In this document: positions 33,859-41,936 of the stretch, piece after piece
Layout: every line of letters begins with the position of its first letter
Numbering within the stretch: the stretch's first letter is position 1
Source: Seleniivibrio sp.
Lineage (GTDB): Bacteria > Chrysiogenota > Deferribacteres > Deferribacterales > Geovibrionaceae
Direction: 5' to 3'
Assembly: GCF_021209385.1 (NCBI RefSeq)
Contig: NZ_JAJOIL010000009.1
Location: 60,097-124,096 of the forward strand
DNA: 64,000 bases
Made by a program: the position numbers and the translations under genes
Notes under the pieces: generated by a model
The model's input: the letters and a program-made list of their open reading frames with translations, nothing else
The model's database searches: none
Told to the model about the DNA's origin: nothing

Positions 33859-34620
33859 TTAGTCAAGATATTTTTTAAGCCAAAGTGTTCCGCATCCGCC
33901 TTTTTCCTGCCTGCGGAATGAGTTGGCACGACGAACATTCAGCCCTTTTTCCCGAAGAAAATTAAAAATCTCTTCGCGGCGTTCGTTGCTTACAGGACTG
34001 AAAGGGCTGTTCTGCACTTTATTCAAAGTGAGCAGATGCACTGATGATTCAGGAAATCTTTGTGCGTTTTCCGCAAAAAGCCCGATTTCTTCATCGCTGT
34101 CGTTTATCCCCTCTACAGGCAGATAATTCAGACCAATCTTTTTCTTAGACCTGACGGACATGTGTTTCCACGCTTCCGATATTGCTGCATAAATCTCGCT
34201 CAAAGCGGGAGCCTTCGGCACAAGTTTTTTGTGCGCTTCTTCCGAGCCTCCGTGCAGAGATATCATCACACCGTTATGAGGAAGGGACAGAAGCTTGGCC
34301 AGAAGCTCAGGATGACTTGCCGTTGTAGTCACCGATACCGGCAGAGGCGACATGCGGATAAACCGCTCTACTTCTTCATAGTTATCCAGCGGTTCGCCTA
34401 TTCCTGAAACGGTAATACGTTTCGCTTTCGGTTCCGTCTGCGCCTGTTCAAGCATCTCCTCAGCCGTAAGCCCGCGAACAAGTCCTTTCCTGCCAGATGC
34501 GCAGAAAGGACACGCCATCCGGCAGCCTGCCTGAGAAGAGATGCAGAGCGTACCATATGGGTACATGACAGTCTCCACCGTCAGCCCGTCTTGAAGGGTG
34601 ACAGCGGTGAGCCTGTTCAT
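33859..34620 (-). CDS. Short RlmN-like radical SAM protein
   Basis: The 253-residue protein matches the catalytic core of RlmN/Cfr: LCISSQAGCRMACPFCASGRKGLVRGL (CxxxCxxC cluster), GIGEPLDNYEEV, SLHGGSEEAHKKL and a C-terminal GGCG with the Cys that could form the methyl-thioether intermediate. It lacks the N-terminal ~90-residue accessory domain of RlmN that grips RNA, so its substrate may differ from A2503 of 23S rRNA or tRNA. It overlaps the HD gene by 4 bp and its 3' end contains the -35 box of the trp promoter. Confidence 0.8.
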   Translation of the reverse strand: MNRLTAVTLQDGLTVETVMYPYGTLCISSQAGCRMACPFCASGRKGLVRGLTAEEMLEQAQTEPKAKRITVSGIGEPLDNYEEVERFIRMSPLPVSVTTTASHPELLAKLLSLPHNGVMISLHGGSEEAHKKLVPKAPALSEIYAAISEAWKHMSVRSKKKIGLNYLPVEGINDSDEEIGLFAENAQRFPESSVHLLTLNKVQNSPFSPVSNERREEIFNFLREKGLNVRRANSFRRQEKGGCGTLWLKKYLD

Positions 34621-35174
34621 ACGCCCAGCTTGTCCGAGATTTCGGACAGAGCCGAAATAACAAAGGCAATATGTTCGTCCTGATCAACACCCATCTCCGC
34701 TATTCCAAGGGAGATGTCATCGCGGTTGACCGCGCGGGCGAAAGCCTTGTCTTTCAGTTTTTTCTTAACGCTCTTAACTTCCACGTTAGCAATGGATTTG
34801 TCCGGTCTTACATACGCGCAGGCAAGCAGAAAACCGCAGAGTTCGTCCACTGCAAAAAGTGTCTTCGCCATGGGGGTCACTCTGGCTACGCCCGTGAACG
34901 TACCGTGTCCCATTATGGCTTCAAGTATATCTTCCGGGTATCCCATTCCGCGGAGAATCTCCACACCTTTATACGGGTGTTCCTCCAGAGTGGGGTATTT
35001 TTCATAATCGAAATCGTGAAGAAGACCTGTAACTCCCCAGCGCTCGGCATCCTCGCCAAATTTGTCGGCATATTTGCGCATAGCCTGTTCAACGCTCAGG
35101 GCATGTTTGATGAGTGAATCAGATTTAGTATATTCTGTCAGAATGCTGTATGCATCATCCCTGTTGACCTGCAT
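34617..35174 (-). CDS. HD-domain phosphohydrolase
   Basis: The protein of 185 residues is a small HD hydrolase: LIKHALSVEQAMRKYA, the HD pair in GLLHDFDYEKYPT, EHPYKGVEIL and IMGHGTF, which supply the metal ligands. Relatives hydrolyse nucleotides or phosphorylated metabolites. The start at 35174 follows GGAGG; the longer frame upstream is not supported. It is translationally coupled to the radical SAM gene by a 4-bp overlap. Confidence 0.82.
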   Translation of the reverse strand: MQVNRDDAYSILTEYTKSDSLIKHALSVEQAMRKYADKFGEDAERWGVTGLLHDFDYEKYPTLEEHPYKGVEILRGMGYPEDILEAIMGHGTFTGVARVTPMAKTLFAVDELCGFLLACAYVRPDKSIANVEVKSVKKKLKDKAFARAVNRDDISLGIAEMGVDQDEHIAFVISALSEISDKLGV

Positions 35175-35285
35175 AGGTGCCTCCGTTCTGTTTTTCTGAC
35201 ATAATAATAGATTGGTTTGTGTTTGGGTAGATGCCATTTAAACTTATTTTTAATTTAACGACATCTTTGAATCGGTTTTTAGATT

Positions 35286-35318
35286 AAAAACGGTACGGGG
35301 TCTGCCTTCCCCGCACCG
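35286..35318 (-). terminator. Intrinsic terminator after the response-regulator gene
   Basis: On the minus strand CGGTGCGGGG (35318-35309) pairs with CCCCGTACCG (35300-35291, one G.U) and is followed by T5. It lies about 90 bases past the stop of the HD-GYP response regulator. Confidence 0.8.
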
Positions 35319-35406
35319 CCTAATCTTATTTGACGTATATTGCAAAAGGAGTATTTAAAATTACGATAGGAGCTATTGGAATTATGTCAAGACCTTTTTT
35401 ATCCGA

Positions 35407-36453
35407 TTATTTATCAGCATCATCATAACTGTGCATAATGTCCAGAAATACCTCTTTCAGCTTATCGAAAGCGTCCACAAGCTGCGGATCGAACATTATT
35501 CCGCCGTTTTCCTGAATAAACCGTCTGGCGTCGTCATATTCCCATTTCTGTTTATAGGGTCTCTTTGAAAGCAGTGCATCAAAGACGTCGCTGACAGCGA
35601 CTATGCGCCCGCATATCGGTATATTGTCACCTGAAAGCCTGTTCGGATATCCCCTTCCGTCCCATCGTTCATGATGTGAGAGTGCTATATCTGCGCCGAA
35701 TTTAAGATATTTCCCCTCTGAATCGGCAAGTATTTTATATCCTATCGTTGTGTGTTCTTTCATCACAGAAAATTCCTGCTCGTCCAGTTTTCCGGGTTTA
35801 AGGAGTATGCTGTCCGGTATCCCCAGTTTTCCTATATCGTGCAGGGGCGCAGAAAAAAAGAGCGCGTCTGTGAACTCGCTGTCCATGCCAATATGCTCGG
35901 AAAGAGCTTTGCTGTAATGTGCAACACGTTTGATATGGTTTCCGGTTTCCGTGTCCTTATATTCGCTGGCACGACCTATGATGGTCAGTGTTTCAAACTC
36001 GCGCATCCTTATTTTAAGAGTTGCCGTTTCAACTTCCCGCTGCAAAAGAGCGGCACGGTCTTTCAGCAGGAGCTGGTTTTTTCTGAGCGAAAGAAGATTC
36101 TTGACACGAACCTGAAACTCGTACAGCTTGAGAGGTTTATAAAGGAAATCCGACGCTCCCGCATTAAGAGCGGAAAGCTTGATACTGTCATCGTCGTCCA
36201 CCGCAGTTATCATTACTATCGGTACATCGGGTTCAGTTTCGCGTACACGTTTGATAAGCGCGATACCGTCCATCTCCGGCATCATATAGTCCGTAAAAAT
36301 AAGGTCAGGATGAGAAATTTTAATATAATCAAGCGCATGTGAAGGGTCTGTAAAACTTCTGATTTCAAGGTTCATGCTTTCCAGCATGGATTCTATAAGC
36401 ATAAGGTTTAATTTATTGTCGTCTATGGAAACTATTTTGCCTTTAAGTCCCAT
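35407..36453 (-). CDS. Response regulator with HD-GYP output domain
   Basis: The protein of 348 residues has a receiver domain (acidic pair at D11-D12, phospho-acceptor D55 in LIFTDYMMPEMDG, TAVDDDDS, Lys in FLYKPLK) and a C-terminal HD-GYP domain (HIKRVAHYS, APLHDIGKLGIPDS, SHHERWDGRGYPNRLSGDNIPICGRI) with complete metal and GYP motifs. HD-GYP domains hydrolyse cyclic di-GMP. The ATG at 36453 is preferred because GGAGA precedes it. It overlaps the Hpt frame by 11 bp and is the output of the binding protein-kinase operon. Confidence 0.92.
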   Translation of the reverse strand: MGLKGKIVSIDDNKLNLMLIESMLESMNLEIRSFTDPSHALDYIKISHPDLIFTDYMMPEMDGIALIKRVRETEPDVPIVMITAVDDDDSIKLSALNAGASDFLYKPLKLYEFQVRVKNLLSLRKNQLLLKDRAALLQREVETATLKIRMREFETLTIIGRASEYKDTETGNHIKRVAHYSKALSEHIGMDSEFTDALFFSAPLHDIGKLGIPDSILLKPGKLDEQEFSVMKEHTTIGYKILADSEGKYLKFGADIALSHHERWDGRGYPNRLSGDNIPICGRIVAVSDVFDALLSKRPYKQKWEYDDARRFIQENGGIMFDPQLVDAFDKLKEVFLDIMHSYDDADK

Positions 36454-36820
36454 GTTCTCTCCGCCGGATCGTCTCATTTTTTATGAAAATCAAAATATCG
36501 GTTATCTCTTTTATCAGCTCTTTTACGTAAACCGTATCATTCTTTTTAACAAATTCGTCGGCATTTTTCAATTTTTCGGATAAAAAACTCAGCCGCATGT
36601 TTCCTGCTGCACTTCGGACAGAATGCAGCAAGTCTCTGGAATTCCGGACGTTTCCGGCAGCAAGTTCCTCCACAGCTTTTTTAAGGTCAGCTTCGGAATC
36701 CTCGCAAAATTCTCTCAGAAGCGACGCAAGCACATCAGGAGCAAGTCCTATCTGAGCCTGAAGTTCCCCGAACGAAAATCCTGCAAAACCACCGACCGGT
36801 TCAGGGTTCTCTTCCTGCAT
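36443..36820 (-). CDS. Hpt (histidine phosphotransfer) domain, probably the C-terminus of the upstream kinase
   Basis: The 125-residue frame carries an Hpt domain: the phosphorylatable His lies in LLHSVRSAAGNMRL within a four-helix bundle. Reading upstream in this frame past its ATG gives GSEIQVSSEEGHGSCFSFVIEFEK-type sequence, which is the missing end of the kinase's ATPase domain. So the frame is most likely not a separate gene but the tail of the kinase, separated by a one-base deletion in the T5 run at 36896-36900. If separate, it would still be the phosphotransfer partner of the kinase. Confidence 0.75.
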   Translation of the reverse strand: MQEENPEPVGGFAGFSFGELQAQIGLAPDVLASLLREFCEDSEADLKKAVEELAAGNVRNSRDLLHSVRSAAGNMRLSFLSEKLKNADEFVKKNDTVYVKELIKEITDILIFIKNETIRRREHGT

Positions 36821-36831
36821 TTTTTCAAACT

Positions 36832-39639
36832 CTATAACAAAAGAGAAACAGCTTCCGTGTCCCTCTTCACTCGAAACCTGTATCTCCGACCCGAATTTTT
36901 CAGAATATTTTTCGCTATGCTAAGTCCCAGACCTGCTCCGCCGAATCTGCGGGTTGAGGTGCCATCCCCCTGTTCAAAGGAATCGAATATCACCGGGAGT
37001 TTTTCAGGCGATATGCCTACACCGTTATCCTTCACCTCGAACTCAACACTGACAGTGCTGTTCGTCTCCGCTTTCTTACGGATATTCAATTCAATCTGTC
37101 CGTCTGCCTGCGTAAATTTCACGGCATTTGAAAGAAGGTTAGAGACAGCCTGTCCCACACGGAAGGAATCGCCTTTCAGTTTTTTAGGTATATTTGCATC
37201 AACACAGCTTAAAAAAGCGATATTTTTATTTTCAGCTGATTTCCTATGTACTCTGTTAACGGTGTCCGCCAGTACGTCAATATTCACCGTCTGGCTGTCA
37301 ATGGATGATCCATCACTGTCTATATCAGCCAGCTCCATTATCCCGTTAAAGATGTCAAGCAGTGTCTCGGCACTCGAGCGGACAGTGGAAAGATAATTTT
37401 TCTGTTTGTCATCCAGTTCCGTGGTTTTAAGTACGTCGCTGAAACCGATGATACTGTTCAGCGGAGTGCGTATCTCGTGGCTTATATTTGCAATGAAACG
37501 TGATTTAGCAATATTTGCATCCTCTGCGCGTTTTCTCGCCTGCAAAAGTTCAGTGATGTCCTCTTTTATAGCCACAAAACTTATTATCTCACCCGTAACA
37601 TTTTTAATAGGCGCAATTACGGCGGATTCTATATATTTTTCACCGTTCTTCTTTTTATTCGTAAAGATTCCCTGCCATATTTTGCCCGACGTTATGGTCT
37701 GCCAGAGTTCCGTAAAAAGCTGCGGATTGGAATCGTCCCATTTAAGGATACTCGGTTTTTTACCTAAAACCTCCGTCTCACTGTAGCCTGTTACTTTTTC
37801 AAACATGGGGTTGGCGTACTCCACAACTCCGTCTCTGTCGGTTATAAGGATACTTACCGGACTTTGCTCCATCACCAGCGCAAGTTTACCGATCTCGCTC
37901 TCCGCCGCTTTTCTGGCGGTTATATCCCTTATATTAAGGATTATTCCGTTTATGACCGGATTATCACACATATCTATGGCAACGATCTCAGACGTTATAG
38001 TCTCTCCTCCGCGCTTTATAAGCTTAAACTCGCCCGAAAGAGGCTCTGTCCCGCCGGAAATGACCTTTTGTATCCATGCGGAAAATTCCTGCCTGTCCGT
38101 CAGAAAGACTATATCCTCAAAAAATTTACCCTTTATATGTTCACTGCTGAACCCTATTACAATATCCATTGACGGACTGGCGTATTTTATTCTGCCGTTG
38201 CCGTCCATAACTATGATTATGTCCGTTATGTTTTCGATAAGCTGTCTGAAACGACGTTCGCTGTCTTCAAGCATGGTTTCGGCACTATGCCGAAGCTTGG
38301 ATTCCTCGCTGGCTATACGGGAGTAATCAGCCACCTGCTCTTCAAGAGAACTCTGCTGCAGAATAAGAAATCTTTCGGTTTTTTTCCAATCGGAAATATC
38401 TACTGACATCTCGATCATCTGCACAACATTTCCGTTATGGTCAAAAATCGGATATGCTCGTATCTCATAATATCTGTCTGTTCCGTCTGGTTGTTTATGC
38501 AGATGCTCCACGACAAATGATGCGCGTTTCTCTTTCACCATTTGGAGAGGGCATGGATGCTCTGTCCCGCTGCACGGCAGGAGCATCTGATGCGTCACAG
38601 CATGGCAGGTCATGTTTATGATGTTCCCGCCGTCCGAAGCGAACCTGTTTGCATAAACTATCTCATAAGTATCAGCATCTATGACATAAAATGCGCAATC
38701 CATAGCATCCAGTATTTTGCTTAAATATTCATATTTATCCTTATAACTGCTCTCGCTGGCAATAATGTCGTCCAGTCTGCTGAAAAGTTCGGTGGTTCTT
38801 GATTTAAGCCTCGTGTCAAAATTAAGGAACAGGTCGTCATATTCCTTTTTCGCCTTAGATGCCTCAGAAAGCACGTTCCATATGATATACGCAAGCCAGA
38901 CGCCGAAAAAGAAAAGAAGCAAACCGAAAATCACTGAAATATAAAAGTTGATGGCATCAAACTTTTTCCCTTGTGAAACAATATAGTCACTAAGCAGTTT
39001 TATTTCTGAAAGCGAGCTGATATAAGCATCGTTTGATATCATTTGAAAACTGGTAAAGAAATTGTCAACCTCTTTGGTTCTGACCCTTATCTCCTGATCG
39101 GAAGAGAGCGCAAGCATGAAATCAGATGTTTTGTCTGCCGACACACGGTTTATAAGGTGACTGCGGTAGCTTCTCACTATAAGCCTCAGCTCTTCAAGCT
39201 TCGCACGCATATCTATTATCTGCATGTTGTAAGGTTTATTATCTGTCTTTTTATAGCTGTAGTCGAAAGTATATTTATCAAATTCAGACGAACTTACAGG
39301 CAGTTTTTCCACAAGCAGTCCGCCGTTGTCCAGAATACGCAGTTCATCGCTGAGGTTGTTTATATCATCAAAAATCCGCGATTCGTATTTACTCATATCG
39401 CTGAATTTTTCTGATTCAATGTAAAGGTGCAGATAATTGCTTACTTCGCTGATCCGTATTCTGATGAATCTGTATATATCCGCTTTGTTTTTATAATTAT
39501 CCATGCAGGATTTCAGATACATCATTCTGGAACGCTCATAGCGGTGTACGGCAAAAAGAGCTGAAAAACCCGTCAGCAAAAATAAAAGAAAAACCGCAAA
39601 GAGCAGAAAATAACGTTTAGGTTTGTAGAGATTTATCAT
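36832..39639 (-). CDS. Multi-PAS membrane sensor histidine kinase (C-terminus frameshifted)
   Basis: The 935-residue frame has a membrane helix at about 10-30, a ~200-residue helical periplasmic sensor, a second helix near 235-255, three PAS domains (about 310-690), HisKA with the phospho-His in ANISHEIRTPLNSIIGF, and HATPase_c with DNGVGIS and FGGAGLGLSIAK. The first PAS has an unusual Cys/His cluster (TCHAVTHQM, LPCSGTEHPCPL) that could bind metal or heme. The last ~20 residues are out of frame: one base missing from T5 at 36896-36900 diverts the frame from the normal end and from the Hpt domain. It starts 5 bp after the binding-protein gene. Confidence 0.88.
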   Translation of the reverse strand: MINLYKPKRYFLLFAVFLLFLLTGFSALFAVHRYERSRMMYLKSCMDNYKNKADIYRFIRIRISEVSNYLHLYIESEKFSDMSKYESRIFDDINNLSDELRILDNGGLLVEKLPVSSSEFDKYTFDYSYKKTDNKPYNMQIIDMRAKLEELRLIVRSYRSHLINRVSADKTSDFMLALSSDQEIRVRTKEVDNFFTSFQMISNDAYISSLSEIKLLSDYIVSQGKKFDAINFYISVIFGLLLFFFGVWLAYIIWNVLSEASKAKKEYDDLFLNFDTRLKSRTTELFSRLDDIIASESSYKDKYEYLSKILDAMDCAFYVIDADTYEIVYANRFASDGGNIINMTCHAVTHQMLLPCSGTEHPCPLQMVKEKRASFVVEHLHKQPDGTDRYYEIRAYPIFDHNGNVVQMIEMSVDISDWKKTERFLILQQSSLEEQVADYSRIASEESKLRHSAETMLEDSERRFRQLIENITDIIIVMDGNGRIKYASPSMDIVIGFSSEHIKGKFFEDIVFLTDRQEFSAWIQKVISGGTEPLSGEFKLIKRGGETITSEIVAIDMCDNPVINGIILNIRDITARKAAESEIGKLALVMEQSPVSILITDRDGVVEYANPMFEKVTGYSETEVLGKKPSILKWDDSNPQLFTELWQTITSGKIWQGIFTNKKKNGEKYIESAVIAPIKNVTGEIISFVAIKEDITELLQARKRAEDANIAKSRFIANISHEIRTPLNSIIGFSDVLKTTELDDKQKNYLSTVRSSAETLLDIFNGIMELADIDSDGSSIDSQTVNIDVLADTVNRVHRKSAENKNIAFLSCVDANIPKKLKGDSFRVGQAVSNLLSNAVKFTQADGQIELNIRKKAETNSTVSVEFEVKDNGVGISPEKLPVIFDSFEQGDGTSTRRFGGAGLGLSIAKNILKNSGRRYRFRVKRDTEAVSLLL

Positions 39640-39644
39640 GACGT

Positions 39645-40424
39645 TTATTTCTCAATACCGTATTTTAAAAACACTTGTCTGCCCTTCTCTGATGCAGCAA
39701 ATTCTAAAAAGTTTTTTGCACAATCCTGTTCCTGTGAAAAAGTTATAAGCCCCGCTTTAACTTTTACTTCTCTGAAATAAGGTGAATCTATCTCTACTGT
39801 CTGGGTTCCTTCGGACTGAGGATTATATTTTAGTGATATCCAGTCAACCGCTATATCGGCATTATTATCAGCAACCGCCTTGAGGAGCTGTTTTGAATCG
39901 GATGCCAGACTGGTAACGTTTTCAAAAACGTTTTTCAGTACGCCCGCTTTTTGTAGAGCACGATGGGTTTCTTCTCCTGCACCGCTGGTCAGAGCGGAGC
40001 CTATGATTCCACGAATTCTGTCGTTAGTCAGCCAGTCGAGCTTTCCGTCAATTTTGAGAGGATTGCCGTAGGCGACGAAATATGCCAGCCTGTCGCTGCC
40101 AAGCTCGTAAGTTTCTGAAACCATCCCCTGTGTCTTAAGAATGTCCACATAGTCGCCAACGGTTGCGAATATAACATCGCCTTTTTTATTCACCTGAATG
40201 GCTCTCATCTGGTGCGCACTGCCTCCGGTAAGAATATCAACAGCACATTCGCCGTTTTTCTCATATTCAGAGGCAAGTTCTATGACAGGATTTGAAAGAG
40301 CAGCGGAAGAATAAACAAGAATGTATCGTTTGTTATTTCCGGAAGAGAATGGAGGTTTTTCGGGATTACACCCACAGGCAGACAGAAAAACAGCAAAAAT
40401 AACAATAAGCCGAATAAATTTCAT
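39645..40424 (-). CDS. ModA-like periplasmic substrate-binding lipoprotein, probable sensor subunit
   Basis: The 259-residue protein has a lipobox (LSACGC, Cys near residue 17-19) and an ABC-type binding-protein fold of the molybdate/sulfate class: YILVYSSAALSNPVIELASEYEK, GGSAHQMRAIQVNKKGDVIFA and a C-terminal NFLEFAASEKGRQVFLKYGI. No permease or ATPase is nearby. It lies 5 bp upstream of the histidine kinase, so it probably presents its ligand to the kinase periplasmic domain rather than serving transport. The ligand, an oxyanion or another small anion, is not predictable. Confidence 0.82.
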   Translation of the reverse strand: MKFIRLIVIFAVFLSACGCNPEKPPFSSGNNKRYILVYSSAALSNPVIELASEYEKNGECAVDILTGGSAHQMRAIQVNKKGDVIFATVGDYVDILKTQGMVSETYELGSDRLAYFVAYGNPLKIDGKLDWLTNDRIRGIIGSALTSGAGEETHRALQKAGVLKNVFENVTSLASDSKQLLKAVADNNADIAVDWISLKYNPQSEGTQTVEIDSPYFREVKVKAGLITFSQEQDCAKNFLEFAASEKGRQVFLKYGIEK

Positions 40425-40548
40425 TCTGTCCCCGTTTATAATTATTTATAAAGTTTACACTAAAATGAAACCTTAAGAAAGTTTATTTGAAATATGGAGT
40501 ATAAACATTAACTATATATTTAGCTTGCACATATCATTAAACAGCGGT

Positions 40549-40576
40549 ACCCTTTCAAAGAATACCATTTAAGGGT
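40549..40576 (+). promoter_or_regulatory. Short hairpin covering the NosL-NosL Shine-Dalgarno
   Basis: ACCCTT (40549-40554) can pair with AAGGGT (40571-40576), the ribosome-binding site of the ATG at 40582, over a 16-base loop. Only 6 bp, so it is weaker than the hairpins at 2050 and 27264. Confidence 0.3.
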
Positions 40577-40581
40577 GATTT

Positions 40582-41694
40582 ATGAGAAATACACTTATAG
40601 TTATTGCACTGATGCTCAGCTTTTTTGCTTTCGCAGGCGACATGGCAGACGAATTTGAACGGAACGCCACAGGTACCCCTGAACTGCTCCAAAAAGGCGC
40701 ACAGAAGCATTGGTGCCCTGTTTGCGGAATGAACCTCCCTATGTATTACAAAACTAATTTCGCTGTTAAGCTCAAAAACGGCGAGGCGAAACAATACTGC
40801 TCAATCCGTTGTTTTGCCGACGACTACGGCAATATTTCAGAGAACATCAAAGAAATTCTTGTGATAGACGCAGCAAAAGAAAAGTTTACCAATGCTAAAA
40901 AAGCACATTATGTAATGGGCAGTCAGGCACCGGGAACAATGACAGCAGTCAGCAAATACGGCTTCGCATCTCTTGCTGACGCTCAGGCGTTCCAGAAAAA
41001 ATACGGCGGCGAAATAGTTAACTATGACACCGTACTCAAGGCAACTCTCGATTCCATGCAGACAGATAAAAACATGTCCGCTGAAAAGAAAGCGAAAATG
41101 GTCTACCCGATGGGTGAAAAGATATATAAATCAGTCTGTAAGCCTGTTGACCCTTCCGCATTTGAACAGATCAACGCTATGAAGGCGTACATCAAAGACA
41201 ACGCGGTCTGCGGAGAACTGAAAGAGGGACAATTGCAGGCTGTATCCCTTTATCTCTGGGAAGTTCAGAGAAAATCCGCGGAAGGTTATTCAACTATCTC
41301 CGTTCCGGAAGGAGCAAAATGTCCGGTCTGCGGTATGTTCGTTGCGAAATATCCGAAATGGGCGGCACAGATAACCTATAAAGATGCGAAAGGTGTCCAA
41401 AACTCTGTTTATTTCGATGGCGTAAAAGACCTTATGAAGTTTTACCAGAAACCTGAAAAATGGGGAAAATACAAACACATCAACATTACACAGGTATTTG
41501 TCAGCGACTATTACAGCCTTAAAGCCATCGACGGCAAGACGGCATTCTATGTTATCGGTTCTGACCTTTACGGTCCCATGGGCAGCGAACTGATTCCTTT
41601 TGAATCTGAGCAGAACGCAAAAACGTTCATGACTGATCATAATGGAAAATCAATTGTCCGGTTTTCAGAGATAAAATCCTCAATGCTGAAATGA
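40582..41694 (+). CDS. Exported double NosL-domain protein with degenerate cytochrome c-like linker
   Basis: The 370-residue protein has a signal peptide (to about residue 18) and two NosL domains, each with the Cu(I)-binding CPVCGM motif (Cys45-Met50 and Cys247-Met252) and a YCSIRC or YFDG partner strand. Between them (about 173-232) lies a segment that reads like a class I cytochrome c (MGEKIYKSVC ... CGELKEGQLQAVSLYLWEV) but lacks the CxxCH heme site. NosL is a copper chaperone for nitrous oxide reductase; no nosZ, nosD or nosY is here. The gene is first of five overlapping genes ending with an ABC transporter and a CPFC membrane protein. Confidence 0.85.
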   Translation: MRNTLIVIALMLSFFAFAGDMADEFERNATGTPELLQKGAQKHWCPVCGMNLPMYYKTNFAVKLKNGEAKQYCSIRCFADDYGNISENIKEILVIDAAKEKFTNAKKAHYVMGSQAPGTMTAVSKYGFASLADAQAFQKKYGGEIVNYDTVLKATLDSMQTDKNMSAEKKAKMVYPMGEKIYKSVCKPVDPSAFEQINAMKAYIKDNAVCGELKEGQLQAVSLYLWEVQRKSAEGYSTISVPEGAKCPVCGMFVAKYPKWAAQITYKDAKGVQNSVYFDGVKDLMKFYQKPEKWGKYKHINITQVFVSDYYSLKAIDGKTAFYVIGSDLYGPMGSELIPFESEQNAKTFMTDHNGKSIVRFSEIKSSMLK

Positions 41695-41936
41695 CGACAA
41701 GAAGCGTTAAATTTTTGATATTTATCTTTATATTTACAGCGGTAACGGCGGCGCAGTTATTTTACTTCGCCGCTTTCCGCATTCCTTCCGCAGAAGACAA
41801 GATCGCACGCTACGGTTTCGCTCGTTTAACAGGTATTTCTGAACCCGCCATATACTGCGAGTATACGAGAAAAACAGCGCCTGAAAATCTTTTCGGGTTT
41901 GATACTGATCTCAGATCGGCAGTGTACGGCAGATGA
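41691..41936 (+). CDS. Small single-helix membrane protein of the NosL-ABC operon, unknown function
   Basis: The 81-residue protein has one N-terminal membrane helix (about 7-28, FLIFIFIFTAVTAAQLFYFAAF) and a short extracytoplasmic tail with one Cys (YCEYTRKT). It overlaps the NosL gene and the permease gene by 4 bp each (ATGA type), so it is translated as part of the set. I recognise no family. It could tether the NosL protein to the ABC permease; this is inference. Confidence 0.65.
   Translation: MTTRSVKFLIFIFIFTAVTAAQLFYFAAFRIPSAEDKIARYGFARLTGISEPAIYCEYTRKTAPENLFGFDTDLRSAVYGR

Noticed and set aside
41098..41280. Functional cytochrome c domain between the two NosL domains
   Set aside because: No CxxCH heme-binding motif is present, so it is described as a degenerate relative only.
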